Shown here: one piece after another, positions 46,991-60,400 of the stretch
Numbering within the stretch: position 1 is the first letter of the stretch
Layout: each line of letters opens with the position of its first letter
Assembly: GCF_021018805.1 (NCBI RefSeq)
Contig: NC_086259.1
Coordinates: forward strand, 15,457,501 to 15,521,500
DNA from: Prinia subflava
Lineage: Eukaryota > Chordata > Aves > Passeriformes > Cisticolidae
Reading direction: 5' to 3'
Length of the DNA: 64,000 nucleotides
Notes under the pieces: model-generated
Told to the model about the DNA's origin: nothing
The model's database searches: none
What the model saw: the letters and a program-made list of their open reading frames with translations, nothing else
Position numbers and translations under genes: made by a program

Positions 46991-49900
46991 CCCAGGCAAA
47001 GACTCTTGTTGCTCACCAGACTGGTCCCTTCAGGTGCTGGTCTCCATCTGTGGATTAATTCACTTCCATCATTCTTCCCACTGATACTGGAAACAGCTGT
47101 TGCCTTTTCCTCGGTGGCAGTGGGGTCAGGAGATGACCTTAATGAACGAGCCAGCAGGAACCTCCATCTACCAGTCTGTCTGTCTGCCTGCACAAACTGG
47201 ACAATTCTTCCTCACCCTCTTTCATCTAGATTTTTATGTCCTTTGTCTTCATAATTTGCTTTTTTTTTCCCTTTCCACTTTTAATGCTTTAATAGAAATA
47301 ATAAATGAACACCACCGATGGAAAGTTCATTGTGTTTGTGACTGTAAATTAGTGATAACATTTGTGTGCAAATTCTCATCTTGAATTGTGATGTTCAAAT
47401 TTTTTTTTTTTTGTGAACTGACATTGTACAATCACTCTTGGTCCCTTAAGTTGCACCTTCACTTGTTTTGTAGCTAGGAAAAAAATTCAAAACAATCTTA
47501 AGCATGAACACTTCAGTTTAAAACAGATTTAAGATATTGCTGGATGGAATATATCCTTTTGTTGCTGCCCTACGAATTCTAAGGTCAAATATTGAATTTA
47601 GCACTCTGTTCTTGCTTGGGAAAAAGTGCTGTGAAATGGAAATTCTGACTGTTTTAGGATGTGATCCTCCTTGTGCTTTATGGCAGGAGAGGCTGGTTGG
47701 TAACCTGCTCTCCTTGCCACGAGGAAACCGTGGCCGTGATTTCCTGACAAACGCTGCAATATTCAACAGAATGTCAGAGCCTGGACCAGGTTTGTACCTG
47801 GGAGCTGCTGGAGTATTCTCCTCAGTAAAGCTTCTGAAAAACCTGGCCTGAGGAAATGTCTCCTTGAGTATTTGCAGAGACAGGCTACGGTATTCTTAAG
47901 AATCACGTGTGGGAGGGTTTGGTTGTTTTGCTCTTTGGTTTTGGTGCAGTTTGGCTGAAAAAATTATTGGTAAGTAGTAAAATCAAACCATACTCTGCTG
48001 TTGTCAGTCATTCTGCCTAATTTCCTTTTAATCTGGACTAATTATTCTAAAACCAGTCAGGCTTTGATGAGTTGTTCTACAGCACTGAAGCCTGATGGAG
48101 GAACTTAGGGTAGAATAAGACCCAAAGATGGGGTGTTGAAGTTGCACAAATTCAACTTGAAAATAGGATGGATTTTCATAATAAGAATGGTAGTACCTCT
48201 TGGAAAAAAGTGTATTTGTGGCTATATGTTACATTTTCCATTGCTTGAACCTTAAAGGTTAACATTTCTGTATGAAATGAAATAAAAACAGTCCCAATTA
48301 GCAAATAAAAAATTCTGAATTTTATGTAGGAATTATTATCTGGAGTTCAGTGTGATGTGATGTGATGATTGTGGGTGGCTACTTTTTCTGAAAAACAGAT
48401 CCATCATTAATTTGACTTCTTAGATTTTAAATCTAAAGGTAGAGTAATATACATTTAATAGAGTATAGATTTCTGTCTCTCTCTCTTCTTCACTATTGCT
48501 GTCTTTTTTCCTTTTCTGGATAGCCCAGGCAAACAGCACACATCACTGGCTGCAGGAGTGTTTTTAAACAGACTAATTGAAATTTAGATGTCCTGGGATG
48601 CAGATTGCAATCCATAAAAAAATCAAATCCCAGTTCTTTGTTGATTCATGAACTGCATTTTTTTTTCCCCTTTAAAGGGGACTGAGCTTGCCTACCTGAG
48701 CTGTAGGTAAATGATGTAAGGGCAGTTTGCTGAGGGAGAAGGAGGATGTGAAAACAGAGCCACAGAGCTGCTGCCTGTGATGGAACTGAAAAAAAGATAA
48801 TCAAAAAATGAATTATGATTAGAGTGCAGGGTTATGTTATATACAGATTCTGTAAGATTTAGAGCCCAAATAATGTGATTTTCTCTTATTCCAGCAGCGT
48901 GATCACTTGTGAGATTCTTTGTACAATTAAAACACATTTTTAAGGGGGATATCCCTTCTGCAGCTCTGCACTGAATCCAGCACTATAAGCTTATCTTTAA
49001 ATTTATATAGATTGAGAGATATATATTTGAATTTCTGTCCCTCTTAAGGGTAAATAAATATATTAAAATAAGCTATGGCTTGTATAGTACAGTATAACAA
49101 TGATAAATGATGTTGTGTGTAATTTTTCTACTATTAACATAAAGTAATATAAACTGAAGGACACTAGTCTATTGAGAGAGTTAGTAGCTAATGTTCCATA
49201 TCAGATGTGGACAATGTCAGGACTGAATACAGATTAGGCAGTGTCCTTTTCTCCCCAGGGGAATTAAACTTTGAGACACCACTGGCTGCCAATGGTTTTA
49301 CTGCATTTTGTTGGTGCCTGTGGTGCCTTTCTTGGTCTATTAATTCAGAAGCTGTAAATGACAATGTGAGCAAAAAAAAAGCTTTTCCAGTGGGATGCAT
49401 TTCATTTATGCATTCTTGGATCTACAGTACCTTTTCAATCCGTTTTGTCACAATAACTATTTTTAAAAAATGGGTAGATTATCTGTGCTTTTGCATGAAC
49501 CTTACCAGGGTATTTTTCTTCTCTATTTCTTTTTTTTTGTATCCAGAAAAAAACAAATTGATATGTTAGGGAAACAGAATAACCTGGGAACTTTAAATAT
49601 TGAAATGAATTTTCCCTGCCTTCTCATTTTAATGATTTAGTTAAAAATATGACATGTTGTGTAACACCAAGGAAACTCTGAAAATACACACACAATCTCA
49701 AATACACAGCATGTTTAAATAGGAAATATTCAATTTAAAATCCATTAGAATTTAGTAAATTGTAAGAGTTTTCATGCATGTGTTTTAGTTATTGCATGTT
49801 TAAATGAGTTTATAATCAATAATATGATGTGAAAACAAGATTTGGTTTTAAGGGCTTTCTAAATGAGAACCATTTACTTTCTGAGACTATTATCTCTAAC

Positions 49901-52900
49901 AGGCTAATGCAGGAGGCTGTCAGCAGCTGTGGTGAAGGCGTGAGGGGTGTGTAGAAATTTGCACAGGTAAAAATAGGAATTTTGGAAATAGGTCTAGTGC
50001 AGGAAGAGCTAGAAGGTAATTAGATATCACATTTATTGTACAAAAAAAAGCACAAGGGTGAAATCAGTAAAATCTGCACATAAATTAGACTTTTAAAAAT
50101 TCTAAATTTCATGAAAATTAAAATTGTCAATGCAGCATGTTTGCAAAAAAAAATTGTCTTTTACAACAAAATTTTTCTTTTTCTTAGGAAAAATATATGT
50201 TATTGTTGCCATTTCACAGTTAACAATTTTAGGTATTTATCACCTCCCAATCCTAAGTTCCTATGAAGCAGAAGCTGAGGTTTCTTCTATTGACGTGCAC
50301 ATTGTTATTCTTCGGGTGATCTTTGATATGATACGTTTGTCATGGTTCATAAATTTTATTGTTGCACTAAAAACAGAGTTAGAATATCCTCAATGCAATT
50401 ATAAAAATGTATTAAAACTGAGAAGGATAAAAATATGGTGCAAGATGAGCTTTTAATGATTGTATAAATGTTCACTGTTCCATGGGAAAAAATGGAGCTT
50501 TTCAACATTGGCATAACAGTGAAATGTGAGGTGTAGGGCCAAATTTTTTGCTCCTAGAGTTATTTGGGTTTTCAGCTTAGAAATGGTGTTTTAAATTCTG
50601 CTTGGAAAGCTGGAAATGTCAAGGCTTTGAGGAGAAGGAGAAAAACTCATGTCTCCCCCTTTGGTTTGCCATGGTGTGAGGAAATATCCCCCTTTTCACT
50701 CTTTGAGAGGCTGGAAGCCATCTGGAATATTAACTTGCTGCACTTTGCTTGTTCCTGAGTTTGTAGGTGGGAAATAAATGTTGCTGTGGAGTTCACCAGC
50801 CAAACTGGGGTCCTGGGGAGGGTGCAGCAGTGGACAGACCCTGCTGGGCTGATTTGCTGCTCTGTGCCCTCTCTGCTGAAGGCTGTGCTTGGGTACCCAG
50901 AGCCTGCTGACAACACGGAGTGAGAGGAAGGAAACTAAACAGTGAAAAATGGAAACGCCTGGTCTGACCTGGCTGTGACAATTTTGGGAGGTGTTTTATG
51001 TGGTGATGGAATTGCAGAGACCTCCCCTCACTAGTACAGGGTGCAAGAGATTCCTCTATTATACCTGATGACACACACAACGCTGTAGTACATTATTCAT
51101 TCAAGGCCCTTTTTGAAAAGGTCTTATGTCCTATATAAAACAGGCTATTATGTGATGCATACGCAAAAGAGGATGGATGTGACATCCCCCTCAAACTGTA
51201 CAAACCCTTTTATCTGGTACCACCAAATACAAGTTAAGCATTATTTTTTGCCAGTAAAAGAATTCAAATTTAAAATTCAAAGTACCCTAAGCATGTGGTT
51301 TCTTAAAAGATGCTTGTTTTCAAAACCTAGGGGATTTATTTGGAACATATGGACTGAGATATTTGGAAAAAATTAACAACTTCATGAAATATTTTTATTT
51401 CAATTAAGTTTTCATTTCTCTTCTTATCGTGCTTTTGAGTACCTTCTCTATTTGCTGCTGCATATCCTATCCACTTGTGCTGTGTCCTGTGTAGAGCACT
51501 GTGTCTGTAGTTGCTGCTGATGTAGAGTTCTCATTTATTTACATTTAATCTTCAATTACCTGAATACAATGCTTGTCAATAATACTGAATACAGAGGAGT
51601 TGACTATATCCACAGTATGTTATACCAAATCATGTGATTTGGTATCTGTCTTTATAGAATTCTTCCTTGTGCTTTTGTGCAATATTGAATGATGTGCAAA
51701 GTTTTCTTGTCCTCTTAATATCATTTTCTTCTTAGAAAACATTTCAGTCTCTCCTCCCTCTGAATATGGACAATACATTGTCTGGGAATTCAAGAACTTT
51801 GCCTATTTTCTTGGCACTTTACTCAAAGAGGATGTGTAAATATTTTTTTCAATGCATACATGACTGTAATTTCTGCAACAGATAAAACCTACAAATTTTG
51901 TGACAGGTAAAAACTTTCCAGTAAAGGCAGTGAAACATGTTTTATGTAGTGTTAGAAGAGTGGAACGTAGTGATTATTGATGGGAGTTGATGTGATTTGG
52001 AGCTGTTTCTTTATAGGCATTAAACAAAATGACATCAAGCCAAACAAAGCCTTGCCTTTTTAATTACCAACTTTTCCCCATTCCCTGCGTAAGTAGTGAT
52101 GCATGAAAAAGCAGCATAAAATATGACAGAAGCAGAGTTCTTTATGGGTATGTAACTGTAAGAACAAAAGGAAGCTGTGTGAAGTGTGTGTAAGTACAAC
52201 GTGGAGTATTTGTGGTAAATCAAAGGCCTGGTTGGGGAAAGGCTGAGGTAACAAACACTGCAATGTGTAAAACCCTAAATGCCTGTTTGGTTCATCCAGA
52301 GTAAGAATTAATAAATCATGGATACTTTTGATTTCATGCTCTGTTCTATGTTGTTCTTGCATGCATTCCCATCTGGGGCTATTCCTTCAGTGTTTAAAAA
52401 TCTGTTGTTCTTCACCTCCCTAACTATGAAGCCTCATTTCCTAACAAGAACTCAATTGCAGACTTCCAGGAAAGAGAAAGAATTGTAGTTATAAATACAC
52501 AAATTCTCTGTTGAGAACTCTTTCCTGGGTTTGGAAGCCCTAGTAGTAGCTTTATTGCTTGTTTTTGAAAGAATAAGAGCAGCTAAATCAGCTTAGAGCT
52601 GCAATTTCCAATCAGAGACCCAGTGAAGATGGAGCAATGGGATTCAAGATCTGTAAGAGTGTTAGCAGGGAACAAAAGCTGCAATGAATTGAAATATCAA
52701 GCAGAAAAGTGCAGAAGCACATAGCAGAGGTTAGTGAAATATACCCAAGTGTACACTCGAGGAGACAGAGCTGTGAAAATTCCCTCAGAGCAGAGGGTGA
52801 GGTGTGACAGCCTCACAAACATCGGCGTCGCACAAGAACCCTCCTTGTGCAGCCCCCAAAACACTCACCAAGGACTCACAGAGTTATCAGCTGCTCCTTA

Positions 52901-52974
52901 TCAGTGCCAAGCATCCTTAACCCCCAGCTTCCTCCTGACTTTAAGGTATTTAGCAAAGTATTAATCACTTTTCT
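46991..52974. other. Noncoding DNA, no gene recognised
   Basis: AT-rich, with a T13 run near 47400-47412, (TGTGA)3 at 48351-48365, a CT run near 48475-48487, and CACACAC near 49684. Frames of up to 120 codons (49207-49569) lack motifs. The patch 50640-51060 is less AT-rich and carries overlapping frames on one strand. No transposon or RNA gene was identified. Confidence 0.35.
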
Positions 52975-53385
52975 GGAGCAGGACTTAAAACTTGAGCCCG
53001 AAGTGGCTGCCAAATAAAAGTTGCTGCAACATAATCTACTACCAATCTCATTGCACAGTTAATTGAGCTGCATTGCATTGATTTTTGAGTGTTTATCTGT
53101 GTTGTCAAGGTATTTACATAAGTAATACAGACTATGTTCAAGGCTTAATGCAAAACTGCCAGATTTCTCAGCCCCTCCTCTCTGTATTTGCTACTGAACG
53201 TGTTGCTCCCTCAATAATAAATTCCGAGGGCTGACAGTGTCTAAGTCTGCTGCTCCTTTGCCCTCAATTTCAGTGAGATGGGCCATTGAAAACTCATTAC
53301 AAGCTGTTTAGACTCTGACTTTGACTTTTGCTCAGCAGTGAACAAAATTAACAGCTCTTGGAGGTAGCAAAAGAGGCACTGAGCC
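52975..53385. promoter_or_regulatory. Candidate conserved noncoding element
   Basis: Complex repeat-free sequence ending exactly at an A26 tract. It has GTTGCTGCAAC (53022-53032), GTTAATTGAGCTGCATTGCATTG-type words (from about 53060; homeodomain and POU-like), and CpGs near 52999, 53199 and 53225. Like the block at 24460-25085, it is bordered by a long A homopolymer. Confidence 0.3.
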
Positions 53386-53430
53386 AAAAAAAAAAAAAAA
53401 AAAAAAAAAAAGAAAAAAGAAAAAAAAAGA
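53386..53430 (+). repeat. A26 homopolymer and following A-rich tract
   Basis: Pure A26 at 53386-53411, then A runs broken by single G to 53430. No retroposon body was recognised upstream. Confidence 0.92.
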
Positions 53431-53681
53431 TGAGAGAAGACATTCAATATTATCTCTATTAGTCATGCAAACAAGCTTAAGTCCAAAGTACATGTGTTCT
53501 GCACATGGCTGTAATTGTGCAGCCTTTGGTGCTTTCATCCTTTCTCCCACCTTTTAATACTGTGCAGAGCTTCACCTGCATGGCACACAGACACTTAGGA
53601 ATTTGCTTGCATGCCAAGCAGCAAGCATCTGAGTGCAGCAGAATTGCTTCATAAATTTAACTATCACTTTCAAAATTCTTC

Positions 53682-53697
53682 TTTTTTTTTTTTTTTT
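53682..53697 (+). repeat. T16 homopolymer tract
   Basis: Sixteen uninterrupted T, 271 bases downstream of the A26 tract, so the two can pair as an inverted repeat. No element with recognised ends lies between them. Confidence 0.9.
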
Positions 53698-55189
53698 CTA
53701 ATTTAGTGCTTGATAGTTTTTTATGTGATAATTTTAAAACGCTGTTTATAGCAAAAGTTACCTTGATAGGTAGAATATTCAAGAAAAGAGGTCTGTGTAC
53801 ATCAATGTGTCTATCAGTAAGTAGTCAATACTAAAATTGCCTTTAAAAGCGAGTTATTCATCTACACTCAAAAGAAACCACTGGACTCTTTTCTGATGAT
53901 GAAAATGAAATTCCTTTAGAATGAGAACGACAAAAGTATTTATTATCTGCCTTATAATGTCAGTCCACTTCTAAGCAAGTGACAGAGAATTATTTTGTAT
54001 AATATAGACTCTGGTGATGAATTTTAGGTTCCAATCACATTAATTACTGGACATTTATGACACGTTCTAACAGTAGTGATGTCTCCTCCTGATCCCTCTT
54101 TTTCTTTTTTTTAATGTTATTTTGTGAGAATTTTGTTGGCAACCAAGTAACATTTGAAATAGATGCAGTAAAAACTTTAGGAAAGAAGTGAGTCAAAAAA
54201 TTCAGGAGACAAAGTTCTCTTTAGCTGATGCACTGTGGTTCCAAGCTGATGAGCAGTTGAGAGAAAGGCATTATATATACTGGGAAATAGTGAAAATTAA
54301 TGGGTACTTTATGTACCAAGTTAAGCTTCACTCACATGCTACATTTGCTTTAAATACAGTTGCTTTCTTCTCCCAGTTTTCCAGGTTGTGCAACTGAAGT
54401 AAAACCTGACCAAGCACCTTTTTAGTGTGGTCAGAAAGTCAGTTCCGAGAAAGAGGTTGGAATTTGAAACCTTTGAAGTTTCCAGATGTGTTTTTTTCTG
54501 ATCCTTAAACAGAAAATTTGACCTTCATATCAGATAAGGTTAAAAATAAAATAATGGGAGTTTTGTTCTGTTTATCTGTCATTATTTCATTTAGTTTGGT
54601 ATCCCATTGCTGTATCCAGTGATAACTGCACATATTTTAATTCCAGTGTAATCACAACTCCTGGCACCCATTATGATAACACTGCTGGATATTGTTGTTT
54701 TGGTTTTTTTCCCCATTTTGTTTGGGGGATTTTTTTATTAAATAGTAGTGATTACTTAATGTTGCTGGCCTTCCAGAAATGTACTCTGCATCCTTGATGT
54801 TGCTTCCAAACTGCAGCATTTTTGTTCTGCAAAGTCCCTGCCTCACAACTCCTCTAACCCTTTGCATTACACTTTACATCCATTAGTGCAGAGAGCAAAA
54901 AGTTGGCACTGAAAAAAAAAAGCCTAAATATTTCAAGTATTTTTCTGGTTTCATCAGTCAGTATTTGTGCATACAGACACAGGCTCTGTATTTTATACAT
55001 CTCTTTTATTACTTTGTTTCCTTTTTTTCTGTGAATCGCAAGGTGTGGAGCTGGTGAAGGTCAGGCAGGGAACAGATTAGCAGCATCTTGTACCACAATG
55101 TCACAATACTAAAAAGTGTTTACAGTGCCCACTGACACACAATGAATTTAAGGCTGCCAGACTGAAGCAGAAATAAAACTATTCTTATT
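53698..55189. other. AT-rich noncoding DNA, nothing recognised
   Basis: Unique AT-rich sequence with short A and T runs. No gene, RNA or repeat family was identified. Confidence 0.4.
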
Positions 55190-55570
55190 CTTCCAAACCT
55201 GAACAGGGGCCTCGGTGGTTTATGGTTGTTTTAAGGTCCATTAATCCTTGAATCATGAGGCCGTGTAAAAAGTGACAGCTTTAACATTCAGTCCCTGGGT
55301 TTATTTAAAATGTTTTTACTTCGACACTGTTTCTAATTAATAACAGTGACTATATGACCTGATTTAAATGTATCAAATACCAGGGATGTGGATTTACATT
55401 CTTTCCTAGGACATTTTATCATTTACGGCAGCAATGTGCAGCCTGAATTGAGCAGTGCCAACGCCTCCCAGGGAAGAGCTTGCTCTAACAGAGAGAAAAT
55501 CAGATACTGGACTTTAATGTCTTTTACTCCTTCTGTTTATGGATTTATTTGGGGGTCTGGGTGGAAGGAA
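55190..55570. promoter_or_regulatory. Candidate conserved noncoding element
   Basis: CpGs are retained near 55213, 55261, 55321, 55426 and 55461. Words include GTCCATTAATCC (55236-55247, homeodomain with a bicoid-like TAATCC), TTCTAATTAATAACAG (from about 55330), TGATTTAAAT and TTTATCATTTACGGCAGC (from about 55415). The texture resembles developmental enhancers. A 93-codon frame (55388-55669 +) crosses the right part without any domain. Confidence 0.33.
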
Positions 55571-57352
55571 TATAAAGAGCCAAGTGACAGAGCAATAATA
55601 GAAGTGTGTGTGCTCATACAGAATATGTGCACGCTCAAGTTTTCTTCCAGGGTTTTCCTTTCAAGCTGATCCCTGAAATGCAAATCCCTGGAAGGAAACA
55701 GCTAGGAAAGCATTGTGCAAAATAATACATGGAAAACTAAATTGAACTGACCAATTTTACAGCACATGGCAAATGTGTTCTTTAATGCAAGCTGGTAGGA
55801 ATGCTTTTGAATAAAACTTTAGCAAAGGGGCATGTTATAACATCAGGATGAACATGACTGGAATCCACTGGCTTCTCTTTGACCCGTGGTTAAAATCAGC
55901 AGAACAATGTTGATAAAAGTTTTAGGTTTATCTAGTCATCATTATTCTTCAAAAATACCAGCTTATGTGACACACTGAAAAAGGAGATATTTTCTGTGCA
56001 CCAGAGTAACTCTCTCTATCAGTGTTCTGCTCCTAAACAGATGTTCACAGGGGCAGATATGTAGTCTTAACCAGCAAATATTTTTAAAATAATCATTTGA
56101 AAGCTCTAAACTAAGCAGTGTTAAATTGGCAGGAACAGAACTAATATTTGGCACTGAGTAGCTCACAGTTCAACTTAAAGGTCTGGTGAAACCATTAAAA
56201 AAAGAAAATAAAAGAAAAAAAGAAGAAAAAAAGCCATCCAATCTCAGCAGGCTGGAAGGCATCTGATTTTTCAGTGTTATTGTATTGTGATGTAGATTCC
56301 TGTAGTTGCAATAGGCTCTGTTAGGAGAGGACACTGATCTGAGACCCCCAACAAGGTCATTCTCCCTTCTCTCAAACAGAGGACAAATGCAAGCAGCCCA
56401 AATAAAAAGACTGTGGAATATAATCCTGCATTTGGGCACAGGAAGATTTTATGTGAGGCTCAGACTAGATAAGGCCACATTACTAGAAATTTTGGGCAGG
56501 TTTGGGTTTGTAGATGCTTTTCAAATAGGAAGTAAATCTTGAGAGATTATTCTCAAAGATTACTCTTTATCTCCTTCTCTTTCATACCAAATCTGCAATG
56601 TCCTTTTCCCAGTATTTTTTTTTTTTGCCTTACCTCTTGCTCTTCTTGCCATTCAATATAGGAACCTCTTAGCTGCCTGGGAAGCATAAAAGTTTCTTTT
56701 ATGCCAATAGAATGTTTTGATTTCTTCTAGCTGTATTCCAAAATGACAGAACCCACCGGTTTTGGTTTTCTAGTCCTCTTTTTAGGGCCCCATATAAACT
56801 ATTTAGAACTGTTTACCGTGTCAGCTAACAGCACCAGTTACCAGAGTTATTGCTACATTCCTCTTATCTGGTGATGTCCTTTAGCTTCTATATTTAGGCA
56901 TGTGGAAAAACCCTTTTCCTAGAACAGCTCGGTTTCAAAGATGACAAACAATAAATTTTTCACTAAGGTAGTTTCTCTGACATTACTGTCCTCTGGTATT
57001 GTATGATTGAATTCCAGACATTAATTTCTATATAGTCCTTATATTCTTGTCTGTTCTGTAAAAATGTATTTCTTGCAACTAAATTACTTAGCCACCTTTA
57101 GCCTCTACAAAATTGTTTGTATTAAAATATTCTTTTTGAGAAATGGGAATGAGAAAAAACAAGGTTGTGTGGGAGTTTCAAGTCATCTTTGCCCCTGGGA
57201 TGCCACAAATCTGGGAATTAAAGATTCTGTTGAGAAAGGAAGTAGTTGGAAAGAAATAGAAATTATACTGGGTTGTGTGTATGAGTGAGTCTTTATATGA
57301 TGAACTTCATGAAATTTCCATCTGAGATCTGGAAACTTTTTTAATCAATGGA
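55571..57352. other. Noncoding DNA, nothing recognised
   Basis: AT-rich sequence with an A-rich tract (56197-56232) and a T12 run near 56615-56626. No gene or transposon was identified. Confidence 0.4.
56197..56232 (+). repeat. A-rich tract with scattered G
   Basis: AAAG/AAAAG-type low-complexity sequence; simple repeat. Confidence 0.75.
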
Positions 57353-57458
57353 GTTTATTTTTTTGGTGTAGTCAAAAAGCTGGTTAAGATACCATACTAC
57401 TTTATATAGTCAAAAAGTTTATTTTTTTGGTGTAGTATAAAAGTTGGTTAAGATACCC
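57353..57458 (+). repeat. Tandem duplication, 64-bp period
   Basis: 57353-57393 and 57417-57457 match at 38 of 41 positions, starting at GTTTATTTTTTTGGTGTAG and ending at TGGTTAAGATACC. The 23 bases between them end in AGTCAAAAA, which also occurs within the first copy. High identity and no gap suggest a fairly recent duplication. Confidence 0.85.
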
Positions 57459-57459
57459 T

Positions 57460-60400
57460 AAATCTTACTTGGGCAATATAAAAAAAATAAAGTCATCAGC
57501 TAAAATGAATTTGAGACAAAGTAAAGAATAAAATCAGACAGGTTGGGTAAGTCATAATATGAAAGACTGAAATACTTCTACTCTAAAATGACAGCCAGTG
57601 TTGCACTTGACCAAAGAGGTAATAGTACACTCTGCAAAATGATGGTTTTGCTTTGGCTGGGGTCCTTCTGTGCAAGCACCTGGCTGCTGCAAGAGGGGAC
57701 ACTCTGCTGGATCCTTGTTGCTGTGTGCATGGTCTCCTTCCACCATCGAAAATACCACAACATCTGTGTCATCTGGGCCTAAATGAGGCCATGGCACAGT
57801 TTCCATCAAACATTACATATATTGCAAGCTAAAGAAAGAAAAGCACGGGGGTATAATTGGCATTTTTCTCCAGAGCAACTGACAGTGCTTTACAACTTAT
57901 TTTCAGCAAGTGTTATGTGGATACCTTTGTTTCTGGGAAGTGACAGTACCTCATAAAGGAGGACAGTGTAAAGTAGATTAGCTTTTCTAGCAGGAGTAAT
58001 GCCATTATGACATTCTCTTGGACACTTTTCGTGGTATGCAGGAAAACCTGGGCCCATTTTTTTAAAGATAAATTACAGCACAAGAACAAAAAAAGACAAG
58101 TACTCTGTCATCTTGGCATAATGCTGGGGATTTGTGACTATCCATGCGTTCTGCCTACACCGTGCTGTACATTTACACCAAGAAGAAATATTACTGGTCT
58201 ATGCTGCTGCACCTTGTTCAGGGTACCATAGTTAATGTGGTGTCCATTAAAGTGTCTTTATTTTCAGTGGCTTTATAACTCTGGTAAAAAGTCTTTATAA
58301 GCTTTAACAGCATAGCAGATCAGCCCGGCAGAGAGTTATTTCGCAAAAGCTTTAAAATGAAATTTCAGCTTAAAAACAAAATCCTCCTTTGGTACTGGGA
58401 TAAAACATTTACACAAATTTTAGCATGTGTGTGTTGCTGACTCTTGCACACCTATTGAACCCTTTTGTTAATTATGGGAGGATAACAAAACCAGAATCCA
58501 AAAGTGGTTTTCCTCCATAAACCTTGACTGCATGACACATTTTAAACTTTCCACATCCTCATGATACTTACTCAGAAGCCAGCTATGTATTGTACTCCAG
58601 AAACTAAAAAGTTCTTGCAAGTATCCTAATTTCAGACAGGGATATCTTGATTAATTTTTCATATTTTCGCTTTAAAGAGGTGGAGCTCATTCAGGGAGAA
58701 CTTTCTAGCCAGGTGAGCCTTCATGGCCGTGAAAGCTGCTGCAGCCTCTTTGCCATTGAAATGAGGGGTGGATTTATTGGTGTCAAATGGCCCAGCCCTG
58801 CTGAATTCACTGAGACCTCAAAATCTCACAGTGATGCTGAACTTGGGCTGGGATTGGAATGGAAAAGGGGGGAGTTTTTCTGTCTCTGATTTCTGCAGCT
58901 TTGCTGTAAAATCTCTGTACAGGACTGCAGCTATGTTGTGTTAGGGTAACTTCCCTTAAGGCTTAAATCAACAGCAGATTGTTTCGTTTTTCCCATTCCC
59001 AGGGCTTCCATTCCTTCCTGATTTGCCCTTTTTCCCTTGACTTTTAAGAAGAGACACTCCTCCTGCTTTTGTCCCATTTTTCACCTCCAGGAGGTGGTAA
59101 TTCTATTGCTCAAATGGATTCCTGCTGGTTGCCAACACAACCATGTAATTCTGAGGGGAGAAAAATGCCTTATCTGCAGTTTTGATTTAAAGCAATTTCT
59201 TGAAAACATAATAAAGTTTCTCACCAATGGCATTAAAGTTAATAATCCTTAATGTTGAAAAGTGGTGGTTAAAAGAAATGAACGAGCACTTGAAGGTTGC
59301 ACTCTTTTATTTTAGCAGATGGGGACTCACTTTGGGTTAGATTATAGCTGTACCTGGTGCTGGCATGAAGGAGGTGAAGGGAGAGAAGAATTTCTGGGCC
59401 ATCCTGGTGCCCTTCTGAGCCGTGTCCCGTAGCTCAGGTGAAGGCAAGGTGGTGCCCAGGGAAACCCTGACAAGACTTTTGGTCCTAGAAAGAGATAGTG
59501 CCAAGAATGAGGGGAAGAAAAGAGATGTCTGGCCTCTCTCCTCCCCAGCATTAATCAGCAGTGCAAAGCACAGAGAGCTGCAACCTCCCTGAAGCACAGG
59601 AGCTCTCTGAGCTCCTCCCAGCACAACTGGACACTTCTGAGCTTTGCTTAATTACTATTCCATCTAATTTTTTACTTCTGCCTTTTGCATGAAAGAGCAT
59701 ATGACCTAGATTCAGTCACTAGAAATTACCTCTCTCCATGTCCTTGACAAGTGCTAAAGTGAGACTTCATTTGACTAAGGACAGATATTTTGTTCTTCGA
59801 TATCCTTTATGTCAGAGTGTCTCAATTTATGTTAAATATGTATCTTCTTTAGCTTTTATTAATGTCCCTAATGTATTTTCTTAAAAAGGCAAGTGCAACT
59901 GGCTTCTTTTACTTTCAAGGTTTCTGTTGCATATGGGCGTGTATATATAGATATATATATGATCTTCAAATTCCCGTTTAAATATCTTCTTTCTAAGCCA
60001 TGTGAACTTAGGTCCCATAAGCTCACACTTTTTAGTCCATGAATCAGTTTCTTTGCTTTTCCTAATGCCTTTTCAAGTGCTATATTAATATCATTTTATA
60101 AGGTGGTGACACGATATTCTGGCTGGGCTTTGCTGGAGAATTAAATAATCCTGTTCTAACTTCACTGAACATGCATTCCCCTTCTAAGCAACTGTGGGTA
60201 TAAGCATGTGGAATAGAAAGCTCTCACTGTTGGCTCTCACTGTGTTTCCCTGTCACTTCACCTTTTGTTTTTAAGTGATGAGTTTTGCCATTATCCCAAG
60301 GTCCTTTTTGAATCCCTTCTGCTCTAAATCCATCAGATTTATCTGATATTTGTTTACTTCTGGCCAATGTGTAGTGGTTTACGTGTGTCAACATTAATTC

